From JACCSI01 sp963815285 (GTDB taxonomy: Bacteria > Acidobacteriota > Vicinamibacteria > Vicinamibacterales > UBA2999), in the NCBI GenBank assembly GCA_963815285.1, contig CAWFGB010000013.1:124001-188000 (forward strand): 64,000 nucleotides of DNA. The letters run 5' to 3'. Positions 38,160-46,632 of this stretch are shown piece by piece. A program made the translations under genes and the position numbers. Position 1 is the first letter of the stretch, and each line of letters starts with the position of its first letter. A model generated the notes under the pieces. It saw only the letters and a list, made by a program, of their open reading frames with translations, made no database searches and was not told the DNA's origin.

Positions 38160-40502
38160 TCAAACGATGCGATCGATGTCCTTCAGCAACGCATCGATAG
38201 AGGTCTTTCGCCCAGCCGCGTACGACGTTGCCCACCGATCGGGGCCGAGGCGCGCAAGCGCGTCTCGCTGCGTCTGTTCTTTGAGCTCGTCCAGCGATTG
38301 CTCGGCAACAGTGGCACCGGTGCGTTCCGTGACGGCGTCCCGGGCCCCCAGGATTCGTGCCGCCCACTCGTCGTCGCCTTTGAGTACCGCTGCCGCGGCG
38401 AGAGGGACCAGCGCGTACACGAACGCGAACGTGTCGTGGAGCTGGCGGATATATGTGAGGCTTTCTCGCACGAACGCGATCGCCTCATCGGGGTTCCCGC
38501 GCCGCACCGCCAGGAAGGCGCGAAGATACAGCGCCCACGACAAGAACCACGGTGCAGTGTGGCGAAGCACCGATGTGGCCTCATCGAGCAGGCGCTCCGC
38601 GTGCGCGGCGTCGCCAGTCGTAAGGACGACCGCCGCCATCCCGGTCAGCGAATTCCCGAGCCCCGACGGATGCGCCAGCGCCCGGAATCCTTCAATGCCG
38701 CGGGCGAAGTGCTCGCGGGCCGCGTCCGCATTGCCGACGGAGTGTTCAATGTCTCCCAACAGATTCTCGGCTCGCGCAACCATTACCATGTCGCCGGTCT
38801 CGTGAGCGAGCGCGAGCGCGCGCGTGAGCGCGGTGCGTGCGTGCCCGGGTTCTCCCTGCGTGTACCGCATCGCTCCCGTTCCGAGCAGCGCTCTCGACTC
38901 GACAGCTGGCGGAAGGGAGGGCCGGTTCAGGATCTGTTCGTACCACCGGAGGCCCTCGGCCGCATAGCCACGGATGACCCAGAAGAAGAACAAACTCCAG
39001 GCGATGTCGCATGCTTCGCCGGGACGGTCGCGATCGATGAGCCACCCCAGGGCACCGCGGTAGCTCTCGAGGTCGTCACGCACGCGATCCAGCCATTCAA
39101 CCTGCGCGGGTCCGGCCAGCCCCTCAGCGGCCAGGAAGGCTTCAGCGGTGCTATAGCGCACCAGGCCCTCCAGGGCGTCGTCGCGTTCACCTGCCGTCGT
39201 AAGTTCGAGGGCCGCGTACGCCCTCACGGTCTCGAGCATGTCGTACAACGGACGACGTGCCACTGAGGTCTCGCTTCGCACAAGGAGGCTCTTGTCGATC
39301 AAACCAGCCGCGGCGCGGAGCGCTTCGTCGCTCCCGGACGAGCAATCCTCACGACCGCCAAGGACCGCCGCGGCTGCCTCGATCGAAAAGCGTCCCGGCA
39401 GCACGCCGAGACGGCGGAACAGACGCTGCTCGTTCGGGGCCAATAGTTGATAACTCCAGGCGACCGTCGCATTGATCGTCTGTTGCCGTTCGGGCAGATC
39501 GCGCGGGCCGGCGGTCGAGAGAAGGACATCGTGCATGAGTCTGCGGAGCAAGTCCTCGGCCGTTAGTACCTTGATCCATGGGGCCGCGAGTTCGAGCGCG
39601 AGCGGCAGGGCATCGAGCCGTCGACAAATCGCGGTCACCGTGGGGCGGTTCGAAGCCGTGAGACGAAAGTCAGGTTGCACGTCCCGAGCCCGCTCCACGA
39701 AGAGACGCAACGCGGGCGCGCGCGCCAGATCGGCGGGCGACCTCACGTCCGCGTCCGCCTCCAATGCAAGTGGCTCCACCGCGTACTCCCGCTCTCCTCG
39801 CACACGGAGCGGGGCGCGGCTGGTGGCTAGCACTCGGAGCGTGTCGACCGATGTCAGGAGATCCGCGACCAGCGGCGCCATGTCCAACACGTGCTCGAAA
39901 TTGTCGAGCACCAGCAACGTGGGCTGACCCTCGCACGCAATCCGCGCGCGCCTCGGCAAGTCGAGCCCCGTGTCGTCCAACACTCCGAGCGCCTTGGCAA
40001 TCGCCGGCGCGACGAACGCAGAGTTCCGAACTGCGGCCAACCCTACGAACAGCACACGGCATGCGCCCTCGTCCGAGATCGCGCGTGCAAGCTCCAACGC
40101 CAGACGGGTCTTCCCAACGCCTCCCGGCCCGATGAGCGTAATGAGACGTGCGGCGGGATCTGCCAGCAAGTCCCGTAGCGCCCTCACGTCGGTCTCGCGG
40201 CCGAGCAGGGCCGTCAGAGGCAGGGGCAGCGAGACGTGACTCAGTTCATCAACTGCTGTGGCGGGAGCGGGAGCCCGCGCGCTCGCAAGCAGCGCGTCAC
40301 GGGTCGGACCGCTCAGGTCAAGGGCCGCGGACAGTGCGCGCACGGTCTCAACATGAGGTCGCCGTCGTTCCCCGCGTTCCAACGCGCTGACGCCATGAAC
40401 TGAAAGGCCCGCAATCGTCGCGAGCTCCTCCTGCGTGTAGCCCGCGGCCTCGCGAAGTGCCTTCAGCTGCGCGCCGAATGACCCCGGAGGGCCAGGTCTC
40501 AT
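38160..40502 (-). CDS. XRE-family regulator with NB-ARC ATPase and TPR-like C-terminus
   Basis: 780 residues. Residues ~10-70 form an XRE helix-turn-helix (LREAAGYTQEELATIAGLSV, GVSALERGERRRP). An NB-ARC/AAA-like ATPase follows, with Walker A GPGGVGKTRLALEL near 128 and Walker B LLVLDNFEHVLD, then LALELAAPWIKVLTAEDLLR and a sensor-like DKSLLVRSE. The last ~300 residues are helical TPR-like repeats. This is the SARP/LuxR-type STAND regulator layout with an XRE head; such proteins oligomerise on ligand binding. A short, heavily deleted copy lies at 43860-44225. The inducing signal is unknown. Confidence 0.9.
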   Translation of the reverse strand: MRPGPPGSFGAQLKALREAAGYTQEELATIAGLSVHGVSALERGERRRPHVETVRALSAALDLSGPTRDALLASARAPAPATAVDELSHVSLPLPLTALLGRETDVRALRDLLADPAARLITLIGPGGVGKTRLALELARAISDEGACRVLFVGLAAVRNSAFVAPAIAKALGVLDDTGLDLPRRARIACEGQPTLLVLDNFEHVLDMAPLVADLLTSVDTLRVLATSRAPLRVRGEREYAVEPLALEADADVRSPADLARAPALRLFVERARDVQPDFRLTASNRPTVTAICRRLDALPLALELAAPWIKVLTAEDLLRRLMHDVLLSTAGPRDLPERQQTINATVAWSYQLLAPNEQRLFRRLGVLPGRFSIEAAAAVLGGREDCSSGSDEALRAAAGLIDKSLLVRSETSVARRPLYDMLETVRAYAALELTTAGERDDALEGLVRYSTAEAFLAAEGLAGPAQVEWLDRVRDDLESYRGALGWLIDRDRPGEACDIAWSLFFFWVIRGYAAEGLRWYEQILNRPSLPPAVESRALLGTGAMRYTQGEPGHARTALTRALALAHETGDMVMVARAENLLGDIEHSVGNADAAREHFARGIEGFRALAHPSGLGNSLTGMAAVVLTTGDAAHAERLLDEATSVLRHTAPWFLSWALYLRAFLAVRRGNPDEAIAFVRESLTYIRQLHDTFAFVYALVPLAAAAVLKGDDEWAARILGARDAVTERTGATVAEQSLDELKEQTQRDALARLGPDRWATSYAAGRKTSIDALLKDIDRIV

Positions 40503-40783
40503 GACCCGTGATCCTACCGCGGCGCCGCACAGGCGGTCGCTTTTTTCAAGATGTGGGCGCGCCTGGGAATCCAGCCGACTGTTGATCAGAACCTGATCCG
40601 CTGCGTGTCTATTCCGACTCGATTGCGGGGTGTCCCGTGTGGAATATCTCGAGGCCTCATCCGGTTCGGATCGGCGTGGACAATCAGTGGTCTCTGCGCA
40701 TCCTTCGCGATTTCAGGAAGTCTTTCGGCGCAGCTTCTCGAAGAAGTCACTCGTCGGCCGCGCTCGTTCCGAAGGAGGCGTTC

Positions 40784-41167
40784 TTGATAAGAGACGTGAT
40801 CATTCTTCTGCTCGCTCTCTGTACGATGACGGCCGGGGCGTGGGCGCGGCAGGTGAAGGATGTCGGAGACGTCGAAGATGTCAAGACGATCGACGTCGTC
40901 GCGTCGCAGTTCCAGTTCGAACCCGCGACCATCACAGTTGCGCAGGGGGACAGCGTCCGGCTCCGCCTCCACTCCGCGGACCGTACTCACGGCCTCGCGA
41001 TCAAAGCGTTCCGTGTAAAAGCTCTGATCCCAAAGACTGGCGAGGCCGTCACCGTTGAGTTCGTGGCTGACCAGGCGGGTGCGTTCGACATCACTTGCTC
41101 CGAACACTGCGGCTCCGGCCATGTCGGGATGAAGGGCAGGCTGGTCGTCACGGCGAAGAAGAAATGA
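40784..41167 (+). CDS. CuA-type cupredoxin with signal peptide
   Basis: 127 residues from a TTG at 40784, chosen because AAGGAGG ends five bases upstream and a signal peptide (VIILLLALCTMTAGAWA) starts there; the frame is open further upstream without leader features. The CuA ligands are complete: His69, Cys105, Glu107, Cys109, His113 and Met116 (ITCSEHCGSGHVGM), the exact C-x-E-x-C pattern of cytochrome oxidase subunit II. There are no membrane helices, so it is a free periplasmic electron carrier or copper protein. It is a paralogue of the protein at 34756. The DUF2252 gene follows after 121 bases. Confidence 0.85.
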   Translation: MIRDVIILLLALCTMTAGAWARQVKDVGDVEDVKTIDVVASQFQFEPATITVAQGDSVRLRLHSADRTHGLAIKAFRVKALIPKTGEAVTVEFVADQAGAFDITCSEHCGSGHVGMKGRLVVTAKKK

Positions 41168-41288
41168 TTCGCCTCGTACTTCTCCTCCTCTCCTCCATCG
41201 ACCCGACCAGGGTGCTCGGCTCTCCGCTCCTTCTCGGACGGAGTGGCGCAGGAGGCCGCGGCGTTCGGCCGCGCTCGAGTCTCAGAGC

Positions 41289-42563
41289 ATGAGCGCAGCG
41301 CGAAGGTCGACTCTCGCGGCGCTGGTCGGTCTCGTCGCCCTCGCCATCCCGGGCTTCCCAACGGCGGCTCGCCAACCGGCACAGCCACGAGCCGTTGGGG
41401 CATCGGCCTTGAGCGGCGAAGCCGCAGGCCTTTGGGTATCTCCGCAGGCTCCTGAGCTCAAGGCGAGCCCCGCCCTCGTCGGCCGTCTTCGGGAGACGCC
41501 TCGCGGGTACCTTCGTTTCGTCAGCCGGCGGTTCACTCAGGCCGTCTGCGCCCAGTTTCGCTACGCCCGCGGTGGCTTTCCCGATGTGAACTTGCACGGC
41601 GACGCTCATATCGAGCAGTACGCGGTCACGAGTCTCGGTCGCGGTCTCACCGACTTCGACGAGTCCGCCCGGGGACCGAGCTTCATCGACCTCGTCCGCT
41701 TCGGCGTCTCCCTCGAACTCACCGCCCGCGAGAAGGATTGGCCGGGTGAAGGTCGCCGCGCCTTTGGCGCCTTCCTCGTCGGCTATCGCGAGGCCCTAAA
41801 GGATCCGGACATCAACAGCCCGGCTCCGCTGCCGGTGGCCCGCGCCCGTGGCGCGTTCGCCCGCGATCACCGCCTGGCGCTCCGTCGCGCCGAGATCATG
41901 ATCGATGCCGACCCTGTGCCCGCGTCCGAAATCGAGGCCAGCTCGCGAGACTATGTCACCCAGATGCTCGCGAATTGGGCGGGAATGCCCGCCAGCTTCT
42001 TCAGTATCAAGAAGGCGGGGCGTCCCACGCTGGGAATCGGCAGTGCGCTCGACGAGAAGTACCTCTTCCGCATCGAGGGTTGGAGCAACGAGGCCGACGA
42101 CGATCAAATCCTCGAAGCCAAGCTCGTTCGCCCGCTCTCGGACGTCGACTGCGTCCGCACCGATCAGGGCCCTGAGCGCGTGCCGCTCGGCATGGCCCTC
42201 ATCGCCTACGCTCCCTTCCCGTTCTCGGGACTCCTGACCCACCGCGGCCGCACGTTCTGGGTCCACGGCTGGACCGACGACTACATGGAGCTGTCGATCG
42301 ATTCCTGGATCACCTCGCCCCAGGACATGCGGCAGGTCGCTTACGACGTGGGGATCCAGTTGGGATTGGGCCATCCGAAGGAGGTCGCGGGAAAGTTCCG
42401 TCCTGGTCTCCGAGCGATCCTGCTTGAGGCTACGTGCAAGAACGAAGGTCGGATCCGCAAGACCATCCACCATCTGGCCGAGGCCACGGTCGCAGCCTGG
42501 ATGGCATTCCGCGAGGCAACGGCGTCGCAGCGGAGTTCGAAGGCCTTGCGATCGCACCCGTAG
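41289..42563 (+). CDS. Secreted DUF2252 family protein
   Basis: 424 residues with a signal peptide (LVGLVALAIPGFPTAARQ). The DUF2252 signature is present: PDVNLHGDAHIEQYAVTSLG and GLTDFDESARGPSFIDLVRF, followed by KDPDINSPAPLP and VAYDVGIQLGLGHPKEV. DUF2252 is distantly related to aminoglycoside-phosphotransferase-like kinases; the HGDxH element is equivalent to their catalytic HxD region. A secreted member is unusual, since ATP is absent from the periplasm. It follows the CuA cupredoxin gene on the same strand. Confidence 0.85.
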   Translation: MSAARRSTLAALVGLVALAIPGFPTAARQPAQPRAVGASALSGEAAGLWVSPQAPELKASPALVGRLRETPRGYLRFVSRRFTQAVCAQFRYARGGFPDVNLHGDAHIEQYAVTSLGRGLTDFDESARGPSFIDLVRFGVSLELTAREKDWPGEGRRAFGAFLVGYREALKDPDINSPAPLPVARARGAFARDHRLALRRAEIMIDADPVPASEIEASSRDYVTQMLANWAGMPASFFSIKKAGRPTLGIGSALDEKYLFRIEGWSNEADDDQILEAKLVRPLSDVDCVRTDQGPERVPLGMALIAYAPFPFSGLLTHRGRTFWVHGWTDDYMELSIDSWITSPQDMRQVAYDVGIQLGLGHPKEVAGKFRPGLRAILLEATCKNEGRIRKTIHHLAEATVAAWMAFREATASQRSSKALRSHP

Positions 42564-42594
42564 CGATCCAGGACGAAGAGCAGAAGAGTAGCGC

Positions 42595-43143
42595 ATGCCA
42601 TTATCTGAGCAACCCGCGTCCGCCAGTGACCTTGAAGAGCAGATCGTCCTCCCTAACCGCCGGCGTGTTCGTATCCGTCCCCTACGACCGTGCGAAGAGG
42701 ATACGGTTCGCGAACTCTACGACCACCTCAGCCCTCGGACGCGGTATCTCCGATTCTTTTCAGAAATGCCGACGCTGCCCGACGACGTGGTGCGCATGTT
42801 GGCCTGCGTGGACTACCGTCGGCAGCTGGCGCTCGTCGCAGAGCACGACAACGGGAACGGTCTAGAGATCGTGGGGCTGGCGAGTTTTGGAGCGATCAAC
42901 GATGGCAACGTGAAAGTGGCACTCGTCATTCGAGACGACTGGCAGCGGCAGCGACTCGGCACCGAACTCGGCGGCAGGTTACTGCAGGCTGCTGAAGCCC
43001 GCGGATTCCATCGGTTCATCGCACACGTTCGCTCGGACAACGTCGCGATACGAAGACTATTGAAGAATTATGTCGACGTTGTGTCGACGAAGCTCAGTGG
43101 CGGCATCTCAGAACTCGCGTTCATTCGCCGCCGAACGAAATAG
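42595..43143 (+). CDS. GNAT-family N-acetyltransferase
   Basis: 182 residues with the GNAT fold: VRIRPLRPCEEDTVRELYDH, a beta-strand pair (LALVAEHD, IVGLASFGAI), ALVIRDDWQRQRLGTELGGR carrying the acetyl-CoA-binding Q/RxxGxG/A-type loop (here QRQRLGTEL), and a final helix AAEARGFHRFIAHV with the alternating Asn (SDNVAIRRLL). The opening resembles the acetyltransferase domain joined to acetyl-CoA synthetase-like proteins (Pat type), but only the GNAT domain is here. Substrate unknown. Confidence 0.88.
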   Translation: MPLSEQPASASDLEEQIVLPNRRRVRIRPLRPCEEDTVRELYDHLSPRTRYLRFFSEMPTLPDDVVRMLACVDYRRQLALVAEHDNGNGLEIVGLASFGAINDGNVKVALVIRDDWQRQRLGTELGGRLLQAAEARGFHRFIAHVRSDNVAIRRLLKNYVDVVSTKLSGGISELAFIRRRTK

Positions 43144-43240
43144 GCGGATCGACCTTGTGCTCGCGAGTCAGAATCCAGTATCACACTGGCTCCTGGACTA
43201 CTCCGCGGCAATTCGCTTGATCCAATTGAGGGTTTCTGAC

Positions 43241-43780
43241 ATGAGGATTCTGGCCGTCTGCGGCAGCCTGCAAGCGAAGTCTGGAAATCTGGCGCTCTTG
43301 AAGACGGCCGCCGCATCGATGCCGCCAGGAGTGGACTTTGTGCTCTTTGACGGCCTCCGAGACCTGCCGCATTTCAATCCCGATATTGAAGCGAGCGGGG
43401 TTCCCGAGAGCGTTACGCGGTGGAGGCTGGCGTTGACAGCGAGTGACGCCGTCCTTATCGCTTGTCCGGAGTACGGTTTCAGTCTGCCGGGCGTACTGAA
43501 GAACAGCATCGACTGGGTGATCGGCTCTGGTGAGCTCGAACAGAAAGTCGTCGCCATTACAGCCGCCGTGGCCGGACCAGAGCGTGGGCGGCGTGGATTG
43601 CAGGCACTCCGCGATAGCCTGTCTGCAGTGCGCGCGACGGTCGTGGGCGGGGAACCAATTGCAAAGGGTCCGGGACTGGAGTCTCAAGTCGCGGTACTGG
43701 TACGGGCTTTGGTCGAGGCGGTGACCTCAACACAACATTCACACTCGCGTCGACAGAGTTTGGCCGGCCCCCTCACCTGA
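43241..43780 (+). CDS. NADPH-dependent FMN reductase
   Basis: 179 residues from the ATG at 43241. The flavodoxin-like fold is shown by ILAVCGSLQAKSGNLALL (the FMN phosphate loop), FDGLRDLPHFNPDIE, and SDAVLIACPEYGFSLPGVLK followed by NSIDWV, the family signature. It should reduce FMN, quinones or azo compounds with NAD(P)H. The frame extends further upstream but only over the end of the GNAT gene. No operon partner is obvious. Confidence 0.9.
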   Translation: MRILAVCGSLQAKSGNLALLKTAAASMPPGVDFVLFDGLRDLPHFNPDIEASGVPESVTRWRLALTASDAVLIACPEYGFSLPGVLKNSIDWVIGSGELEQKVVAITAAVAGPERGRRGLQALRDSLSAVRATVVGGEPIAKGPGLESQVAVLVRALVEAVTSTQHSHSRRQSLAGPLT

Positions 43781-43859
43781 CAAGGGTCCCTCCTCAACGT
43801 GTGATGACGAATTTCACTCGCCGTCGGTTGCCTAACTCCCACTCGTTCGGTGCCCTTTG

Positions 43860-44225
43860 TCAAACGATGCGATCGATGTCCTGCAGCAACGAATCGATGG
43901 ACGTCTGACGTCCCGCTGCGTACACCGTGGGGCCATTCGAAGGCGTGAGGGCGAAAGTGAGATCCGCGACCAGCGGCGCCATGTCCAACACGTGCTCGAA
44001 AGTGTCGAGCACTAGCAACCTAGGCTGACCTCCCGCGCGCACGCAAGCAACGCGTCACGGGTCGGACCGCTCAGGTCAATAGCCGCGGACAGTGCGCGCA
44101 CGGTATCAACATTAGGTCGCCGTCGTTCCCCGCGCTCCAGCGCGCTGATGCCATGAACCGAAACGCCCGCGATCGTGGCGAGCTCCTCCTGGGTGTAGTT
44201 TGCAGCTTCCCGAAACCGAGTCATC
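43860..44225 (-). pseudogene. Internally deleted copy of the XRE-NB-ARC-TPR regulator
   Basis: This short stretch preserves pieces of the gene at 38160-40502 in order: the XRE head (NYTQEELATIAGVSVHGISA, LERGERRRPNVDTVR), the Walker B region (LLVLDTFEHVLDMAPLVADL), a scrap of the central domain (LTPSNGP), and the last residues (YAAGRQTSIDSLLQDIDRIV). DNA similarity to the parent is high within each piece. At least three internal deletions, plus a smaller one near the 5' end, removed about 2 kb while leaving the borders. It is a non-functional relic or a miniature derivative. A short peptide could still be made, but no ATP-binding loop remains. Confidence 0.85.
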
Positions 44226-44244
44226 CTACCCGGCTTGTGCGGTC

Positions 44245-44309
44245 GTCGTACGGGTCTTGTGCGGGTGTTGTCGGTGGGCCTCGCTCCGTTCGGACCGCAC
44301 ACTATCCAC
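44245..44309 (+). promoter_or_regulatory. Two-block upstream element, copy B
   Basis: A 33-base block (44245-44277), 20 variable bases, then CACACTATCCAC (44298-44309) directly against the ATG of the SDR-like gene. It matches copy A at 34690 in both blocks and in spacing. It also lies upstream of the divergent regulator relic. There is no ribosome site between the 12-mer and the start codon. Confidence 0.5.
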
Positions 44310-45251
44310 ATGGCAACCGACACGCGGGCCACCACGTTTGTGACTGGAGCCGCCGGATTCATCGGTTCAGAGCTGGTCAAGCTCCTTGTGGCCCGACGCC
44401 ATCGAGTGTTCGGTCTCGCGGACTCGGTGGAGGCGGCTGAGCGCGTGCGTCGGGCCGGTGCAGTACCCGTCCTGGGCGACCTGCTCGAGCCGGGTCCGTG
44501 GCAAAACGAGGCCGCCGCTGATTGGGTCTTTCATCTGGTGCCGCGCTCCATGCATGGGCCCCGCATGACTCGGCGACGCGCCGCATCTGTCACGCGCGCG
44601 CAGTTGTTGATGGATGCACATCTGCTCGACGCCGTCGCTATAGGCGCGACGCAGCGGATCGTGTACGTCGCGGATACGAGTTGCTACGGTGCGACGGGGC
44701 CGCGTCCCATCACGGAAGACACGCCGCCGCAGCCTTCTGCCTGGGGCCGCTGCCTCACACCCGCGCTCGAACGCCTTGACGGATACATCGTCGCCGGGCA
44801 GCCGATAATCGCCGCTTTGCCCGGCTGGGTCTACGGCAACGGCGGGTGGTTCCGCGAACGCGTTATCGAGCCGGTCATGGCTGGTCGCCGCGTGCTGCTG
44901 TTTGGGAAGACCGGACCATGGGTATCGCCTATCCACGTCGAGGACTGTGCCCGTGCGCTCGTACATCTCGCCGAGCACGGCGAACCCAGCGGCAGGTATT
45001 TCCTTGTGAACCGCGATCCGATCCGACTACGTGAGTTCGCCGGAACGTTCGCGCGTCTCGCGAACCGTCCACTGCGCGTCCTTCCGGTACCCGCGGTGAC
45101 CACCCGACTCGTGGTTGGTCCCGTTCTGGCCGACCACCTCCAAGCCGACGCCGTGTTCTCGAACATCCGACTGCGCGGCATCGGTTTCCGCTTCATATAT
45201 CCCACGCTCGAGCACGGACTCCAGCAAGTCATCGGCTCTCTCGATGAGTAA
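44310..45251 (+). CDS. Atypical NAD-dependent epimerase/dehydratase (extended SDR)
   Basis: 313 residues from the ATG at 44310. The nucleotide-binding TGAAGFIGSELVKLL is intact, as are GDLLEP, SCYGATG and the later LPGWVYGNGGWF and VSPIHVEDCARALVHLAEHG. The catalytic YxxxK motif is replaced: the equivalent position reads SAWGRCL, so both Tyr and Lys are missing. It may act as a binding or regulatory protein, or use another mechanism, as in NmrA-like atypical SDRs. Its last eight bases overlap the start of the ECF sigma gene, so the two are translationally coupled. Confidence 0.85.
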   Translation: MATDTRATTFVTGAAGFIGSELVKLLVARRHRVFGLADSVEAAERVRRAGAVPVLGDLLEPGPWQNEAAADWVFHLVPRSMHGPRMTRRRAASVTRAQLLMDAHLLDAVAIGATQRIVYVADTSCYGATGPRPITEDTPPQPSAWGRCLTPALERLDGYIVAGQPIIAALPGWVYGNGGWFRERVIEPVMAGRRVLLFGKTGPWVSPIHVEDCARALVHLAEHGEPSGRYFLVNRDPIRLREFAGTFARLANRPLRVLPVPAVTTRLVVGPVLADHLQADAVFSNIRLRGIGFRFIYPTLEHGLQQVIGSLDE

Positions 45252-45843
45252 TGAACCGAATCGACCGGCCATGGGGCTAAGAACTGGAGAGAGCTTTGAC
45301 ACAGTGGTCCTTCCTCATCTCGATGCCGCCTATCGGCTGGCGCGCCGGCTGATGCGCGATGCAGACGATGCGGACGATGTTGTGCAGGAAGCGTCCCTGC
45401 GAGCTTTTCGATACTTCCGAACCTTTGTCGGTGGAGATGGGCGTGCCTGGTTCCTCAGAATTGTTCGCAACACCTGTTATGGCTGGCGCCGCCAGCGGTA
45501 TCAGCCACCGACCGACTCGTTCGATGAAGAGCAACACAGCAACGCGCGACCACAGTCCGATCCTGAAACGTTACTGCTTCAGATCGATGACGCCACGTTG
45601 ATTGCGCGGGCCTTGAGCCGTCTGCCGGATCACTTTCATCAACTGCTGGTACTCCGTGAACTCGATGGTCTGTCCTACCGAGAGCTGTCCGAGGTCATTG
45701 GAATACCCATGGGAACCGTGATGTCGAGACTATCGCGCGCCCGTGAGGCGCTCCGCAGTGTGCTGGACACCGAGCCCCCGAAGCCCGGCCTTTCATCGAG
45801 GCCAGATTCTCGAGAACAGGAGGCAGACGCGGTACTGGTGTGA
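45244..45843 (+). CDS. ECF-family RNA polymerase sigma factor
   Basis: 199 residues from the ATG at 45244 (an alternative ATG is at 45271). Region 2: LPHLDAAYRLARRLMRDADD, DDVVQEASLRAF, RAWFLRIVRNTCYGWRRQ. Region 4: LSRLPDHFHQLLVLRELDGL and LSEVIGIPMGTVMSRLSRAR. This is the RpoE-like group, distinct from the sigma factor at 16914. No anti-sigma factor is adjacent. It overlaps the SDR-like gene, which may therefore influence it; the glycine-zipper gene follows after 104 bases. Confidence 0.92.
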   Translation: MSNEPNRPAMGLRTGESFDTVVLPHLDAAYRLARRLMRDADDADDVVQEASLRAFRYFRTFVGGDGRAWFLRIVRNTCYGWRRQRYQPPTDSFDEEQHSNARPQSDPETLLLQIDDATLIARALSRLPDHFHQLLVLRELDGLSYRELSEVIGIPMGTVMSRLSRAREALRSVLDTEPPKPGLSSRPDSREQEADAVLV

Positions 45844-45947
45844 ACCGCGTGGACCACGCGAAAGGTACGGGGGAAGTCACGGTGGAAGTGCCTGCGATTC
45901 CCGCAGCGTAGCCGTCAAATCCACTTCACAAGCAAGAAGGAAATCCT

Positions 45948-46442
45948 ATGAAGAATTACGTCACGACTCTCGAAGAGAAGATGTTGAAAGCAGCTCTGGT
46001 CGTGACGATCGCGTTTGTTGCCACTGTCTCGGTCGGTGCCATGAGCGTCTACGCGCAGGTGGCCCAGGGCAGTAGCGTAGTTGTCGAGCCGAAGGCGTCA
46101 GCTGGCAGCGACACCTTCATGAGGCCGAACGTCAACCTCGACCCGTTCACGTTATGGCCCGTCAAGGGCGCGAGGCGCGCGACCCGGCCACCAATCCGTT
46201 CTGACCGGTTTCTACAAGCACCCAGGAGCAACCGATCAGGAACTCGCGCACGATCAAAGAAACGCATTGTTGCCGGCGCGATCGCCGGCGGCGTCGGCGG
46301 GTTTTTTGCGGGCGGATTTCTCGGCGCCCACATCGAAGGTGATCGATGTGACTGCGATGACCCCGGCGTGCGCGGCTTCCTGATCGGCGCTCCGATCGGC
46401 GCGGTGGCTGGCGGCATTCTGGGCGCGAAGTTCCTTTTTTAG
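45948..46442 (+). CDS. Glycine-zipper protein with signal peptide
   Basis: 164 residues, with AAGGAA upstream of the ATG. The N-terminal leader (LKAALVVTIAFVATVSVGAM) should direct export. The C-terminal 60 residues form two glycine-zipper helices: RIVAGAIAGGVGGFFAGGFL and RGFLIGAPIGAVAGGILGAK, separated by EGDRCDCDDPG. Glycine-zipper proteins insert in membranes and are often stress-related. It lies between the ECF gene and the outer-membrane protein operon. Confidence 0.7.
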   Translation: MKNYVTTLEEKMLKAALVVTIAFVATVSVGAMSVYAQVAQGSSVVVEPKASAGSDTFMRPNVNLDPFTLWPVKGARRATRPPIRSDRFLQAPRSNRSGTRARSKKRIVAGAIAGGVGGFFAGGFLGAHIEGDRCDCDDPGVRGFLIGAPIGAVAGGILGAKFLF

Positions 46443-46632
46443 TTGCTTCGCACGGGTACGGTTCAAATGCCGCCCATGCATGCGGTCGGCTCAGAGTGTA
46501 GCGGTTTCAGGAGAACTGCGCACAAGAGAGCGGTGGTTCAGCGTCGCGGTGAGGAACGCGGAGCTAGGGGAGCCCGTCGAGTCATCGTGCGGCGAGTTGG
46601 GATCGGTATGCGGATTGCTGCTCTTCTCACCA

